Assembly: GCF_900111565.1 (NCBI RefSeq)
Contig: NZ_FOIK01000006.1
Span: 62,001 to 126,000 of the forward strand
Direction of reading: 5' to 3'
DNA: 64,000 nt
DNA from: Paenibacillus sp. NFR01
GTDB lineage: Bacteria; Bacillota; Bacilli; Paenibacillales; Paenibacillaceae
The position numbers and the translations under genes are program-made. Shown piece after piece: positions 57,481 through 64,000 of the stretch; the first letter of the stretch is position 1; every line of letters starts with the position of its first letter. The notes beneath the pieces are model-generated. The model saw only the letters and a program-made list of their open reading frames with translations, was not told where the DNA came from and made no database searches.

Positions 57481-58968
57481 ATGAGAACCTTGATGAAAAT
57501 GAACGGACGCGACAATGTTGCCGTTGCCCTGCGGCCTCTTCAGTCCGACGAAACGCTGGAGGAGCACGGCGTTAAGCTGACCGTTGCCGCCGATGTGCCA
57601 CAAGGCCATAAAATCGCCCTCGCCCCCGTGGCCGAAGGCGAAACCGTCGTCAAATACGGCTATCCGATCGGCTACGCCACGGATACCCTCGCTCCCGGGG
57701 ACTGGGTGCATACCCACAATATCCGCACGACGCTGGCCGGCGAAGAGCAGTACGAATATGTGCCGGAGCTGCATCCGGTAAAATACCCGCCTTGCCACTT
57801 GACTTTCGACGGCTACCGTCGCAAAAACGGCAAGGTCGGCATCCGCAACGACCTGTTTATCGTGCCAACCGTCGGCTGCGTCAACGGCATCGCCGAGCAG
57901 ATGCTCTCCGAGTTCAAGGCAGGCCATCCCGGCCTTGGCACCTTCGACAACATCACCGTGCTCAAGCATCCCTACGGCTGCTCCCAGCTCGGCGACGACC
58001 ACAAAATGACGCGCAGCATTCTGCTGGACGCGGTGCATCACCCGAATGCCGGCGGCGTGCTCGTCTTCGGCCTCGGTTGCGAGAACAACATCGTCTCCGA
58101 ATTTAAAACACTCTTGGGCGATTATGACGAAACCCGGGTCAAATTTCTCGTGGCCCAGGAAGTCGGAAACGAAGTGGAAGCCGGGCTGGCGCTGCTCGAG
58201 GAATTGTATGTAGCGGCGCAGGACGACCGCCGCGAGCCGGTACCGCTGAGCGAGCTGAATGTCGGGCTGAAATGCGGCGGCTCCGACGGCTTCTCCGGCA
58301 TTACCGCCAACCCGCTGCTCGGCGCCTTCTCCGACTTCCTGATCAGCCAGGGCGGCAGCTCGGTGCTGACCGAGGTTCCGGAAATGTTCGGGGCCGAGAA
58401 AATGCTGATGGCCCGCGCGGAGAACCGCGAAGTGTTCGACAAAATCGTCTCGCTGATCAACAACTTCAAGCAGTATTTTCTCTCCTACGGGGAGCCGGTT
58501 TATGAGAATCCGTCGCCGGGCAACAAAGCCGGCGGCATCAGCACGCTGGAGGACAAATCGCTTGGCTGCACGCAAAAAGCCGGCACCTCCGCCGTCGTCG
58601 ATGTCCTGCAATACGGGGAAAAACTCACGCGTAAAGGCCTCAGCCTGCTGCAGGCGCCGGGCAACGACCTCGTGGCCGCCTCCGCGCTCGCCGCCGCCGA
58701 CTGCCAGCTTGTGCTGTTCACGACGGGCCGCGGCACGCCGTTTGGCAGCTTTGTACCGACGGTCAAGGTCGCGACAAACAACGATCTGTTCAACAAAAAA
58801 GGGCACTGGATGGATTTCAATGCCGGTCCGCTGCTGGACACGCCAATGGAAGAAGTGCTGGAGCGATTTATCCAATATTTAATCGAAGTCGCCAGCGGCC
58901 GCAAAACCCGCAACGAGGAAAACGAGGTCCGCGAGCTGGCTATCTTTAAAACGGGGGTTACGTTATGA
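57481..58968 (+). CDS. uxaA: Altronate dehydratase
   Basis: A 495-residue enzyme dehydrating D-altronate to 2-keto-3-deoxygluconate. N-terminal SAF-like domain (about 1-95, HKIALAPVAEGETVVKYGYP), then the UxaA catalytic part: GYRRKNGKVGIRND, KHPYGCSQLGDDHKMT, GLGCENN, GLKCGGSDGFSGITANPLLG, TGRGTPFGS. Length normal. It starts 13 bases after uxaB behind AAGGAG and its stop overlaps the uxaC start (ATGA). Confidence 0.95.
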   Translation: MRTLMKMNGRDNVAVALRPLQSDETLEEHGVKLTVAADVPQGHKIALAPVAEGETVVKYGYPIGYATDTLAPGDWVHTHNIRTTLAGEEQYEYVPELHPVKYPPCHLTFDGYRRKNGKVGIRNDLFIVPTVGCVNGIAEQMLSEFKAGHPGLGTFDNITVLKHPYGCSQLGDDHKMTRSILLDAVHHPNAGGVLVFGLGCENNIVSEFKTLLGDYDETRVKFLVAQEVGNEVEAGLALLEELYVAAQDDRREPVPLSELNVGLKCGGSDGFSGITANPLLGAFSDFLISQGGSSVLTEVPEMFGAEKMLMARAENREVFDKIVSLINNFKQYFLSYGEPVYENPSPGNKAGGISTLEDKSLGCTQKAGTSAVVDVLQYGEKLTRKGLSLLQAPGNDLVAASALAAADCQLVLFTTGRGTPFGSFVPTVKVATNNDLFNKKGHWMDFNAGPLLDTPMEEVLERFIQYLIEVASGRKTRNEENEVRELAIFKTGVTL

Positions 58969-60368
58969 GTGCCGGATTTTTGAACGAAGATTTCCTGCTG
59001 TCCACAGACACGGCGCGGCAGCTGTATCACGGGTATGCCAAAGCGATGCCGATCATCGATTACCACTGCCATCTCGATCCGAAGGAAATCTACGAAGACC
59101 AGCCTTTTGCCAATCTCACTGCCGCCTGGCTGTATGGAGACCATTATAAATGGCGCCTGATGCGGGCCAACGGCATACCGGAACAGCGCATCACCGGCGA
59201 CGCCTCCGATTACGACAAGTTCCTGGCTTGGGCGGTCACGGTACCGAAGACGATCGGTAATCCGCTGTACAGCTGGACCCATCTGGAGCTGCGCCGCTTC
59301 TTTGGCGTAGATCTGCCGCTGAACGGGCAGAATGCGCCGGAGATCTGGGAGCAGGTTAACGCCAAGCTGGCCTTGCCGGAATATACCCGCCGCGCGCTGA
59401 TCGTGAATTCCGGCGTCAAGCTGGTCTGCACGACCGACGATCCGGCGGACACGCTGGAATATCACCGCAAGCTGGCAGAGGAAGAAACGCGCTTCAAAGT
59501 GCTGCCGACCTTCCGTCCCGACAAGGCGCTGAATATCGACGCCGCGGGATTCGCGGAATGGATCAGCCGTCTGGAGACGGCAACCGGCCGCAAGGCAGCG
59601 TCGTTTGCCGAACTGGTGAAGCTGCTGCAGGACCGCGTGTTATTTTTCCATGAACATGGCTGCCGTCTCTCCGACCATGCGCTTGATGTGCTGAAATACG
59701 AAGCGGCCGACCGTGAGACGGTGGAAGCGATCTATGCCAAACGCCTTAGCGGCAAGGCGCTGACTGACGATGAAGTAACAAAGTATCGCACGGAGCTGCT
59801 GATCGAGCTGATCGCGATGTACGAACGCCAGGGCTGGACGATGCAGCTTCATCTGCATGCGTACCGCAACAACAACACGCCGATGTTCCGCAAGCTCGGA
59901 CCGGACACCGGGTACGACGGCATCAACGACCTGCCGATCACCGTCTCCCTGTCCCGTCTGCTGGACCGGGCCGAGAGTGGCTCCGGCCTGCCGAAGACGA
60001 TTTTCTATTCGCTGAATCCGGGCGACTATCCGGCGCTGCTCGCGCTGATGGGCTGCTATCAGAAGGACATTCCAGGAAAAATGCAGCTCGGCTCCGGCTG
60101 GTGGTACAACGACACCCGCGACGGTATGCGCCGCCAGTTGACGCTGCTGGCCGACAATGGCCTCTTGTCCCGGTTTGTCGGCATGCTGACCGACTCGCGC
60201 AGCTTCCTCTCCTATACTCGCCACGAATATTTCCGCCGTGTGCTATGCGAGTGGATAGGTGAGCTGGCCCAGCGCGGCGAGGCACCGGATGATCTCGGCC
60301 TGCTCGGCGCGATGACTGAAGCCATCGCCTACAAGAATGCGGCTAAATATTTTGGCTTCGGCCTATAG
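58965..60368 (+). CDS. uxaC: Glucuronate (uronate) isomerase
   Basis: A 467-residue amidohydrolase-superfamily enzyme converting D-galacturonate to tagaturonate (and glucuronate to fructuronate). Visible: IIDYHCHLDPKEIYED, GDHYKWRLMRANGI, SWTHLELRRFFGV, WTMQLHLHAYRNNNTPMFRK, GSGWWYNDTRDGM, GMLTDSRSFLSYTRHEYFRR, all typical. The 4-base overlap with uxaA indicates coupling. With uxaA and uxaB this gives the galacturonate branch; the mannonate genes uxuA/uxuB are not here, nor are kdgK/kdgA. Confidence 0.96.
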   Translation: MSAGFLNEDFLLSTDTARQLYHGYAKAMPIIDYHCHLDPKEIYEDQPFANLTAAWLYGDHYKWRLMRANGIPEQRITGDASDYDKFLAWAVTVPKTIGNPLYSWTHLELRRFFGVDLPLNGQNAPEIWEQVNAKLALPEYTRRALIVNSGVKLVCTTDDPADTLEYHRKLAEEETRFKVLPTFRPDKALNIDAAGFAEWISRLETATGRKAASFAELVKLLQDRVLFFHEHGCRLSDHALDVLKYEAADRETVEAIYAKRLSGKALTDDEVTKYRTELLIELIAMYERQGWTMQLHLHAYRNNNTPMFRKLGPDTGYDGINDLPITVSLSRLLDRAESGSGLPKTIFYSLNPGDYPALLALMGCYQKDIPGKMQLGSGWWYNDTRDGMRRQLTLLADNGLLSRFVGMLTDSRSFLSYTRHEYFRRVLCEWIGELAQRGEAPDDLGLLGAMTEAIAYKNAAKYFGFGL

Positions 60369-60473
60369 GAACTTAAATTTAGACATTTAAAATTTTCACG
60401 AAAATGCAATGATTTTTTCATAAAATCCATAGCATTGCCGGCCTTTTCGTCTTAAAATAGGGGAAATACTTTA

Positions 60474-60947
60474 TTGGTAAAGGCGGGAAGGCAGCTGGAG
60501 AACCAAGGATTCGAGGAGACCGTCGACGGGCTTCTGGCGCGGGCGGGCAACGGCGTCGCCGTGAAATACGTGCTGCGCTTTCCGGAAGACCGGATGGTCG
60601 GCGGCAAATATCAGATGAGCACGCATACGATTTATTTATATATAGAAGAAATTATCCGCCAATGCCGTTTGCTGTTCGGATCGATCGATCGGCTGAAGGA
60701 ATATATGGCCGTCATCACCGCCCATGAGCTGGGCCATTCCGTGGATTCAGAGCTTCCGGGCCTGGCGGACCGGCTGGACAAATCGCTTACGATACGCGAG
60801 CGCGCCGAGATTCAGCTGCGGATCGAGGAGAATGCCTGGAAATACGCGGTCACGCTGCTCCCGGAAATCGATTCCGATTTCATGCGGCGCATCATCGATG
60901 AGTCGCTTTCTTCTTACCGTCTCCGGCTGGAGAACGAGATCGCTTAA
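60474..60947 (+). CDS. Small HExxH metallopeptidase-like protein
   Basis: About 157 residues from a TTG start with AGGGGA 9 bases upstream. The central ITAHELGHSVDSE has the zinc-protease HExxH signature (HELGH), preceded by THTIYLYIEEIIRQC. No third zinc ligand can be assigned confidently, and the protein is shorter than typical secreted metallopeptidases; no signal peptide. It follows uxaC by about 105 bases, possibly its own unit. Related proteins are hypothetical. Confidence 0.65.
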   Translation: MVKAGRQLENQGFEETVDGLLARAGNGVAVKYVLRFPEDRMVGGKYQMSTHTIYLYIEEIIRQCRLLFGSIDRLKEYMAVITAHELGHSVDSELPGLADRLDKSLTIRERAEIQLRIEENAWKYAVTLLPEIDSDFMRRIIDESLSSYRLRLENEIA

Positions 60948-60959
60948 TTCTTCGATGAC

Positions 60960-61012
60960 ACCCCATAAATAAGGTCAGGCCCCGCTGTGGGACCTGACCT
61001 TATTTATGGGGT
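60960..61012. repeat. Long perfect palindrome (20-bp stem)
   Basis: Arms 60960-60979 and 60993-61012 are exact reverse complements (ACCCCATAAATAAGGTCAGG), around 13 bases that also pair partly (CCC/GGG). Between convergent genes, so it may end transcription, but no T run follows on either strand; it also looks like a REP- or MITE-type element. Confidence 0.75.
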
Positions 61013-61056
61013 AATTCATCTTATGGGTAATTATCGAATGCGCTTATGCTATTGGA

Positions 61057-61341
61057 TTAATTGTCACGCTGACGGGCCCGGGCCTCGCCGCCTTTACGGC
61101 CGGCTTCCTCGCGGCTCATTTTCCCGTCATTGTTGCCGCCGTTTGAGTTACCGCGGGATTCCCCGCCTTTTTCACCGATTTCCTGGTAAAATTCGCGGTC
61201 ATGGCTGTTTGACGTAGCCTCGCCGCCTTTTTGGCCGATTTCCTGATAAAACTCACGGTCATGATTTCTGGATGTTGTCTCTCCACCTTTACGGCCGGCT
61301 TCTTCGCGGCTCATCTTCCCATTCTGGTTGTTGTTCGCCAT
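61057..61341 (-). CDS. KGG-repeat stress protein (GsiB/YciG-like)
   Basis: A 94-residue, very hydrophilic protein with four KGG motifs in three repeat types (MSREEAGRKGGETTS, EFYQEIGQKGGEATS, EFYQEIGEKGGESRG, MSREEAGRKGGEARA). This is the repeat of glucose-starvation protein GsiB and con-10 proteins, often linked to desiccation or general stress. A sigma-B-type promoter upstream agrees. CAAGGAGG precedes the ATG. Confidence 0.93.
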   Translation of the reverse strand: MANNNQNGKMSREEAGRKGGETTSRNHDREFYQEIGQKGGEATSNSHDREFYQEIGEKGGESRGNSNGGNNDGKMSREEAGRKGGEARARQRDN

Positions 61342-61389
61342 TTTGAATTCCTCCTTGTTAGGTCTTGAGTTCGTGTTGCCATATATACT

Positions 61390-61414
61390 TTACCCTTGCC
61401 TCCCCGAATGAAAC
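61390..61414 (-). promoter_or_regulatory. Sigma-B-type promoter of the KGG gene
   Basis: On the minus strand GTTTCA, 13 bases, GGGTAA, close to the consensus GTTTAA-N12-14-GGGTAT and about 50 bases from the start codon. Confidence 0.65.
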
Positions 61415-61508
61415 ATCCTTATCTTCGAATCGACTCTGGGACTTGACAGGTATGTGGTATAATAAAGTCAGTCCGGTCATGACCAATAGATAACTACGGA
61501 GGTGCAAG

Positions 61509-62009
61509 ATGCTGGTATCTGGAGATAGAGTTTTCCACCCGTATCACGGTGCAGGATTTGTAAAGGAGGTGGAGATCCTTCAGATTGCGGGAACACCGCA
61601 GGAGTACTATAACATCTTCATCCTTGCCAACAGTCTCAGCGTGTACGTCCCTACCCGGGATTCTGAAAAAACGGGCCTGCGCAAGCTTTCCAGCGCCGAG
61701 CAGCTTGAAGAAGCACAGAATCTCTTTTTCGCGGATTCCGCCAAGCTTCCGGTAGGCAGTACGGAACGGAAAAATATGTTCAAAAATAAACTGCAGTCGG
61801 GCACGTCAGCCGATCTCTACGGAATTCTCAGAGATATCCTGTGCAGCAAGCAGCATGAAACGAAATTAACCGCCGACGATAAGCATACGATGGATCATAT
61901 TGTGCATGTGCTGAAAAGTGAACTGATGATGATCAAGGACCTCACTCCGGATGAAGCCGAACAGCTGATGAAGGATGATATTGAGCGCCGGTCAGCGACT
62001 TTCGGTTGA
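61509..62009 (+). CDS. CarD/CdnL-type RNA polymerase-binding regulator
   Basis: A 166-residue protein. The N-terminal CarD_CdnL_TRCF (RNA-polymerase interaction) domain is seen in SGDRVFHPYHGAGFVKEVEI with a Tudor-like sheet (about 1-60); the C-terminal helical part covers EQLEEAQNLFFADSAKLPVG to the end. Length and order match CdnL proteins that stabilise open promoter complexes. ACGGAGGTGCAAG precedes the ATG. Followed by a strong bidirectional terminator; divergent from the KGG stress gene. Confidence 0.92.
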   Translation: MLVSGDRVFHPYHGAGFVKEVEILQIAGTPQEYYNIFILANSLSVYVPTRDSEKTGLRKLSSAEQLEEAQNLFFADSAKLPVGSTERKNMFKNKLQSGTSADLYGILRDILCSKQHETKLTADDKHTMDHIVHVLKSELMMIKDLTPDEAEQLMKDDIERRSATFG

Positions 62010-62015
62010 TATGCA

Positions 62016-62062
62016 AAAAAATGCCCTTTCGTTTCCCGGACGGGAATACGAAAGGGCATGAA
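62016..62062. terminator. Bidirectional terminator
   Basis: ATGCCCTTTCGT and ACGAAAGGGCAT with an inner TTCCC/GGGAA stem, between the convergent CarD-like and GH4 genes; A-rich on the left. Confidence 0.88.
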
Positions 62063-62097
62063 TGGTTTATAGGGTTAACGAGGCTGGAGGCGCACCG

Positions 62098-63489
62098 TCA
62101 TCCCAAGTTCCAGCCGGGAAGATAAGCTGCGGTGTTCGCCAGCATTTCCTGCAGCAGCGCCCGGGCATCCCGCACGCCGACGGCGACGAGCGGATCGGCG
62201 GTGAACGCGCGGAACGCAAGATTGGCGTCCTTGGCCAGCCCCGCTCTCAGCGTGGTCTCCTGATTCGCGACATGGCGTTGCACCAGCGATTCCACCTCTG
62301 CCGGCAGACGGCCGGCGGCTACCGGCGTCACCCGGTTATGCGACAGCACGGCATTCGTTTCGACCACACTGGGCAGCGGCAGCCCCGTCATTTGCCCGGT
62401 ATTCGGCAGATTGACATTGGTGATCAAATCGCCGAGGCCCAGCAGCGCCTTGATCTGAAGCACGCCCTCTTCCCCGGAGCCCTCCAGCTTCAGCGGTTCT
62501 TCCCCGCGGACCAGCCGCTCCGAGCGCTCCAGCAGCCGCGTGCGGTTGTCGGTCCGCCACGCCACCGGCGTCAGGCCGAACTTCCAGTAGGCGACTTCCT
62601 CCGGTGAAGCCAGATAGGACCTGCCGCAAAATTCGGCCAGATGGCGGTCACCCGCAGCCGCGACGATGCCGTACCGGCGGAACAGATCGAATTTGACCCG
62701 GTGCGCGGAGTCGAAATATTGGTTCATCCAGTGCGCTTTTTTTGGCTTGGAGAATCCTTCTTCATAATATTTGTCGACAAACTGACGGTACAGCGGCAGC
62801 AGATCCCGCCCCTCATATTCCACGCTATCCATCCATGTGAAGTGGTTGATGCCGAGCACATTCGTCTTGATCTCCGCACGGTGCACGCCGTCAATGCCCT
62901 CCATATCTTCCAGCATCTCTGCCATCAGCTTCTGCACCTCGAATACTTCATGGCAGCAGCCGAACGCCTTGATCTCCGGGAACACCTCGTACAGCGTCCG
63001 CGTGCATAGTGTCATCGGATTGGTATAGTTGATTACCCAGGCCTCGGGACAATAGGCTTTGATCGCTTCGGCAAAACCGGCATATAGCGGAATGGTGCGC
63101 AGCGCGCGGAGAATGCCTCCGGGGCCGACGGTATCGCCGACCGACTGGTAAATGCCGTATTTCTCCGGGGTATGCACATCGGAAGCCATTTCGGTAAATG
63201 TCCCCGGCACAATGGAGATGATGACGAAATCGGCGCCGCGCAGCGCATTCTCCAGACGGTCCACTGCTTCGTAACTCCAGGCACCCCGCGATTCGGGGAG
63301 AGCCGTCAGGCGGTTGCCGATGATTTCATTTTTGCGTGCCGCTTCCCTATCAATATCGTACAGCTTTACGGTGCCGGACAGCTCCGGACTCAGTGCCAGA
63401 TCGCTCATCAGCCCCCAGGCCCAGCCGCGCGAGCCACCCCCGATGTACGCGATTTGCAGCTGCTCCACGCGGTTACCGTTTTTAATCAT
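62098..63489 (-). CDS. Glycoside hydrolase family 4 (possible alpha-galacturonidase)
   Basis: A 463-residue NAD- and metal-dependent GH4 enzyme. Rossmann motif IAYIGGGSRGWAWGL, VKLYDIDREAARKNE, VINYTNPMTLCTR, CHEVFEV (metal ligands Cys and His) and GINHFTWM. GH4 includes alpha-glucosidases, alpha-galactosidases and the Bacillus alpha-galacturonidase LplD; the galacturonate genes 2 kb away make a uronate substrate plausible but unproven. AGGAGGAAACAATC precedes the ATG. Divergent from an AraC-type regulator. Confidence 0.88.
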   Translation of the reverse strand: MIKNGNRVEQLQIAYIGGGSRGWAWGLMSDLALSPELSGTVKLYDIDREAARKNEIIGNRLTALPESRGAWSYEAVDRLENALRGADFVIISIVPGTFTEMASDVHTPEKYGIYQSVGDTVGPGGILRALRTIPLYAGFAEAIKAYCPEAWVINYTNPMTLCTRTLYEVFPEIKAFGCCHEVFEVQKLMAEMLEDMEGIDGVHRAEIKTNVLGINHFTWMDSVEYEGRDLLPLYRQFVDKYYEEGFSKPKKAHWMNQYFDSAHRVKFDLFRRYGIVAAAGDRHLAEFCGRSYLASPEEVAYWKFGLTPVAWRTDNRTRLLERSERLVRGEEPLKLEGSGEEGVLQIKALLGLGDLITNVNLPNTGQMTGLPLPSVVETNAVLSHNRVTPVAAGRLPAEVESLVQRHVANQETTLRAGLAKDANLAFRAFTADPLVAVGVRDARALLQEMLANTAAYLPGWNLG

Positions 63490-63639
63490 GATTGTTTCCT
63501 CCTAAGGTTCGAGTAAAATCACTTTCCTCCTTTCCAAATTATCAAAACATTAGAATGATATCTCCGCTACAAAGCGCATTTAATTGTAAAACCCCGCTTA
63601 TTTTGCTATATTGGCCAAAAGAGTTGGAAAGGAGCGCTT

Positions 63640-64000
63640 ATGTCCATTCAACAGCTGCCCGATCTTCTGCGTTATGAAGATAAAAACGACCCGCTCCGCA
63701 TCGAATTCGACCGGAGGACGGGCCGTTTCTCCATGGCGGTGAACCACTACCACAGCGAATATGAGCTTTATTATTTGTTCAGCGGCGAACGGAATTACTT
63801 CATCAAAGACAGCGCCTTCCCGGTACGGGCCGGCGATCTAGTGCTGGTGGACACGAATGCGGTGCATAAAACCTCCGAGCTCAGCGTGCCGAATCACGAA
63901 CGGATCGTACTGTATTTCGAGCCCGCCTATTTCGACGGCTTCACGCCCGAAGAACGGGATTTTCTGCTTGCGCCCTTCTCCCACGGCTATCCGCTGGTGC
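63640..64000 (+). CDS. AraC-family regulator, N-terminal fragment
   Basis: About 120 residues before the right edge, start behind AAAGGAG. The cupin-type sensing domain is visible: VNHYHSEYELYYLFSGERNY, FPVRAGDLVLVDTNAVHKTS, HERIVLYFEPAYF. The DNA-binding part lies outside the window, so the family is inferred from the domain. It is divergent from the GH4 gene and probably regulates it. Confidence 0.8.
   Translation, partial: MSIQQLPDLLRYEDKNDPLRIEFDRRTGRFSMAVNHYHSEYELYYLFSGERNYFIKDSAFPVRAGDLVLVDTNAVHKTSELSVPNHERIVLYFEPAYFDGFTPEERDFLLAPFSHGYPLV

Noticed and set aside
57331..58875. 514-codon reverse frame opposite uxaA
   Set aside because: Antisense to a well-supported altronate dehydratase; no ribosome site or family features.

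Overview
The window looks like chromosomal DNA of a Gram-positive, Paenibacillus-like member of the Bacillales. This is inferred from moderately high GC, strong AGGAGG-type ribosome binding sites, two T-box leaders, a ROK-type XylR, a YesM/YesN-type two-component pair, OhrR-, Fur-, MntR- and CcpA-like sites, a sigma-B-type promoter and a KGG stress protein. I see no rRNA or tRNA genes, no insertion sequence, no prophage and no CRISPR array. Both ends are cut inside genes: xylB on the left and an AraC-type regulator on the right.

Layout, 1-8 kb: xylose utilisation (xylB, xylA, divergent xylR) with a candidate cre and xyl operator; a small membrane protein behind a perfect Crp/Fnr-type palindrome; a glutaredoxin-like protein and thioredoxin reductase; and a P1B-4 metal efflux ATPase behind Fur-like boxes. 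8-23 kb: a long repeat-bearing gap, a degenerate PEP-utilising-enzyme-like protein, metY, deoC, a prohibitin-type protein, a Gfo/Idh/MocA oxidoreductase coupled to an aldose-epimerase-like protein, a Ycf48/BNR-type lipoprotein, a DAHP synthase under a T-box with an apparent Phe specifier, and a hybrid PAS histidine kinase. 23-31.5 kb: an OhrR-box glutathione peroxidase converging on an eight-gene operon. That operon encodes an SsuABC/TauABC-like importer with two different permeases and two paralogous pairs of AprA-like flavoprotein plus dicluster ferredoxin.

31.7-43.6 kb: a PQQ-type propeller protein with an APH-fold kinase; an LLM flavin oxidoreductase behind a perfect palindrome; a YesN/YesM-like pair divergent from a sugar ABC importer whose two transcription units share a 30-bp motif; and an exported Ig-like/helical-repeat protein behind a class I cyclic-di-GMP riboswitch and terminator. 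44-54 kb: an NRAMP transporter with a MntR-like box, glutaminyl-tRNA synthetase under a T-box with a CAA (Gln) specifier, a methyltransferase-TPR protein, a YadA-head-like repeat protein with a Peptidase_G2 self-cleaving domain, a second LLM oxidoreductase, an SDR and an NTF2-like protein. 54.8-64 kb: a LacI-regulated galacturonate operon (uxaB-uxaA-uxaC), a small HExxH protein, a KGG protein, a CarD-like regulator, a GH4 enzyme and the AraC regulator fragment.

The most unusual things are three intergenic arrays at about 8.55, 20.40 and 54.29 kb, each with four copies of one 24-25 bp hairpin-forming unit arranged forward-forward-reverse-reverse on a roughly 50-bp pitch; the duplicated AprAB-like importer operon with its leader terminator; and the riboregulated genes (cyclic-di-GMP switch and two T-boxes).
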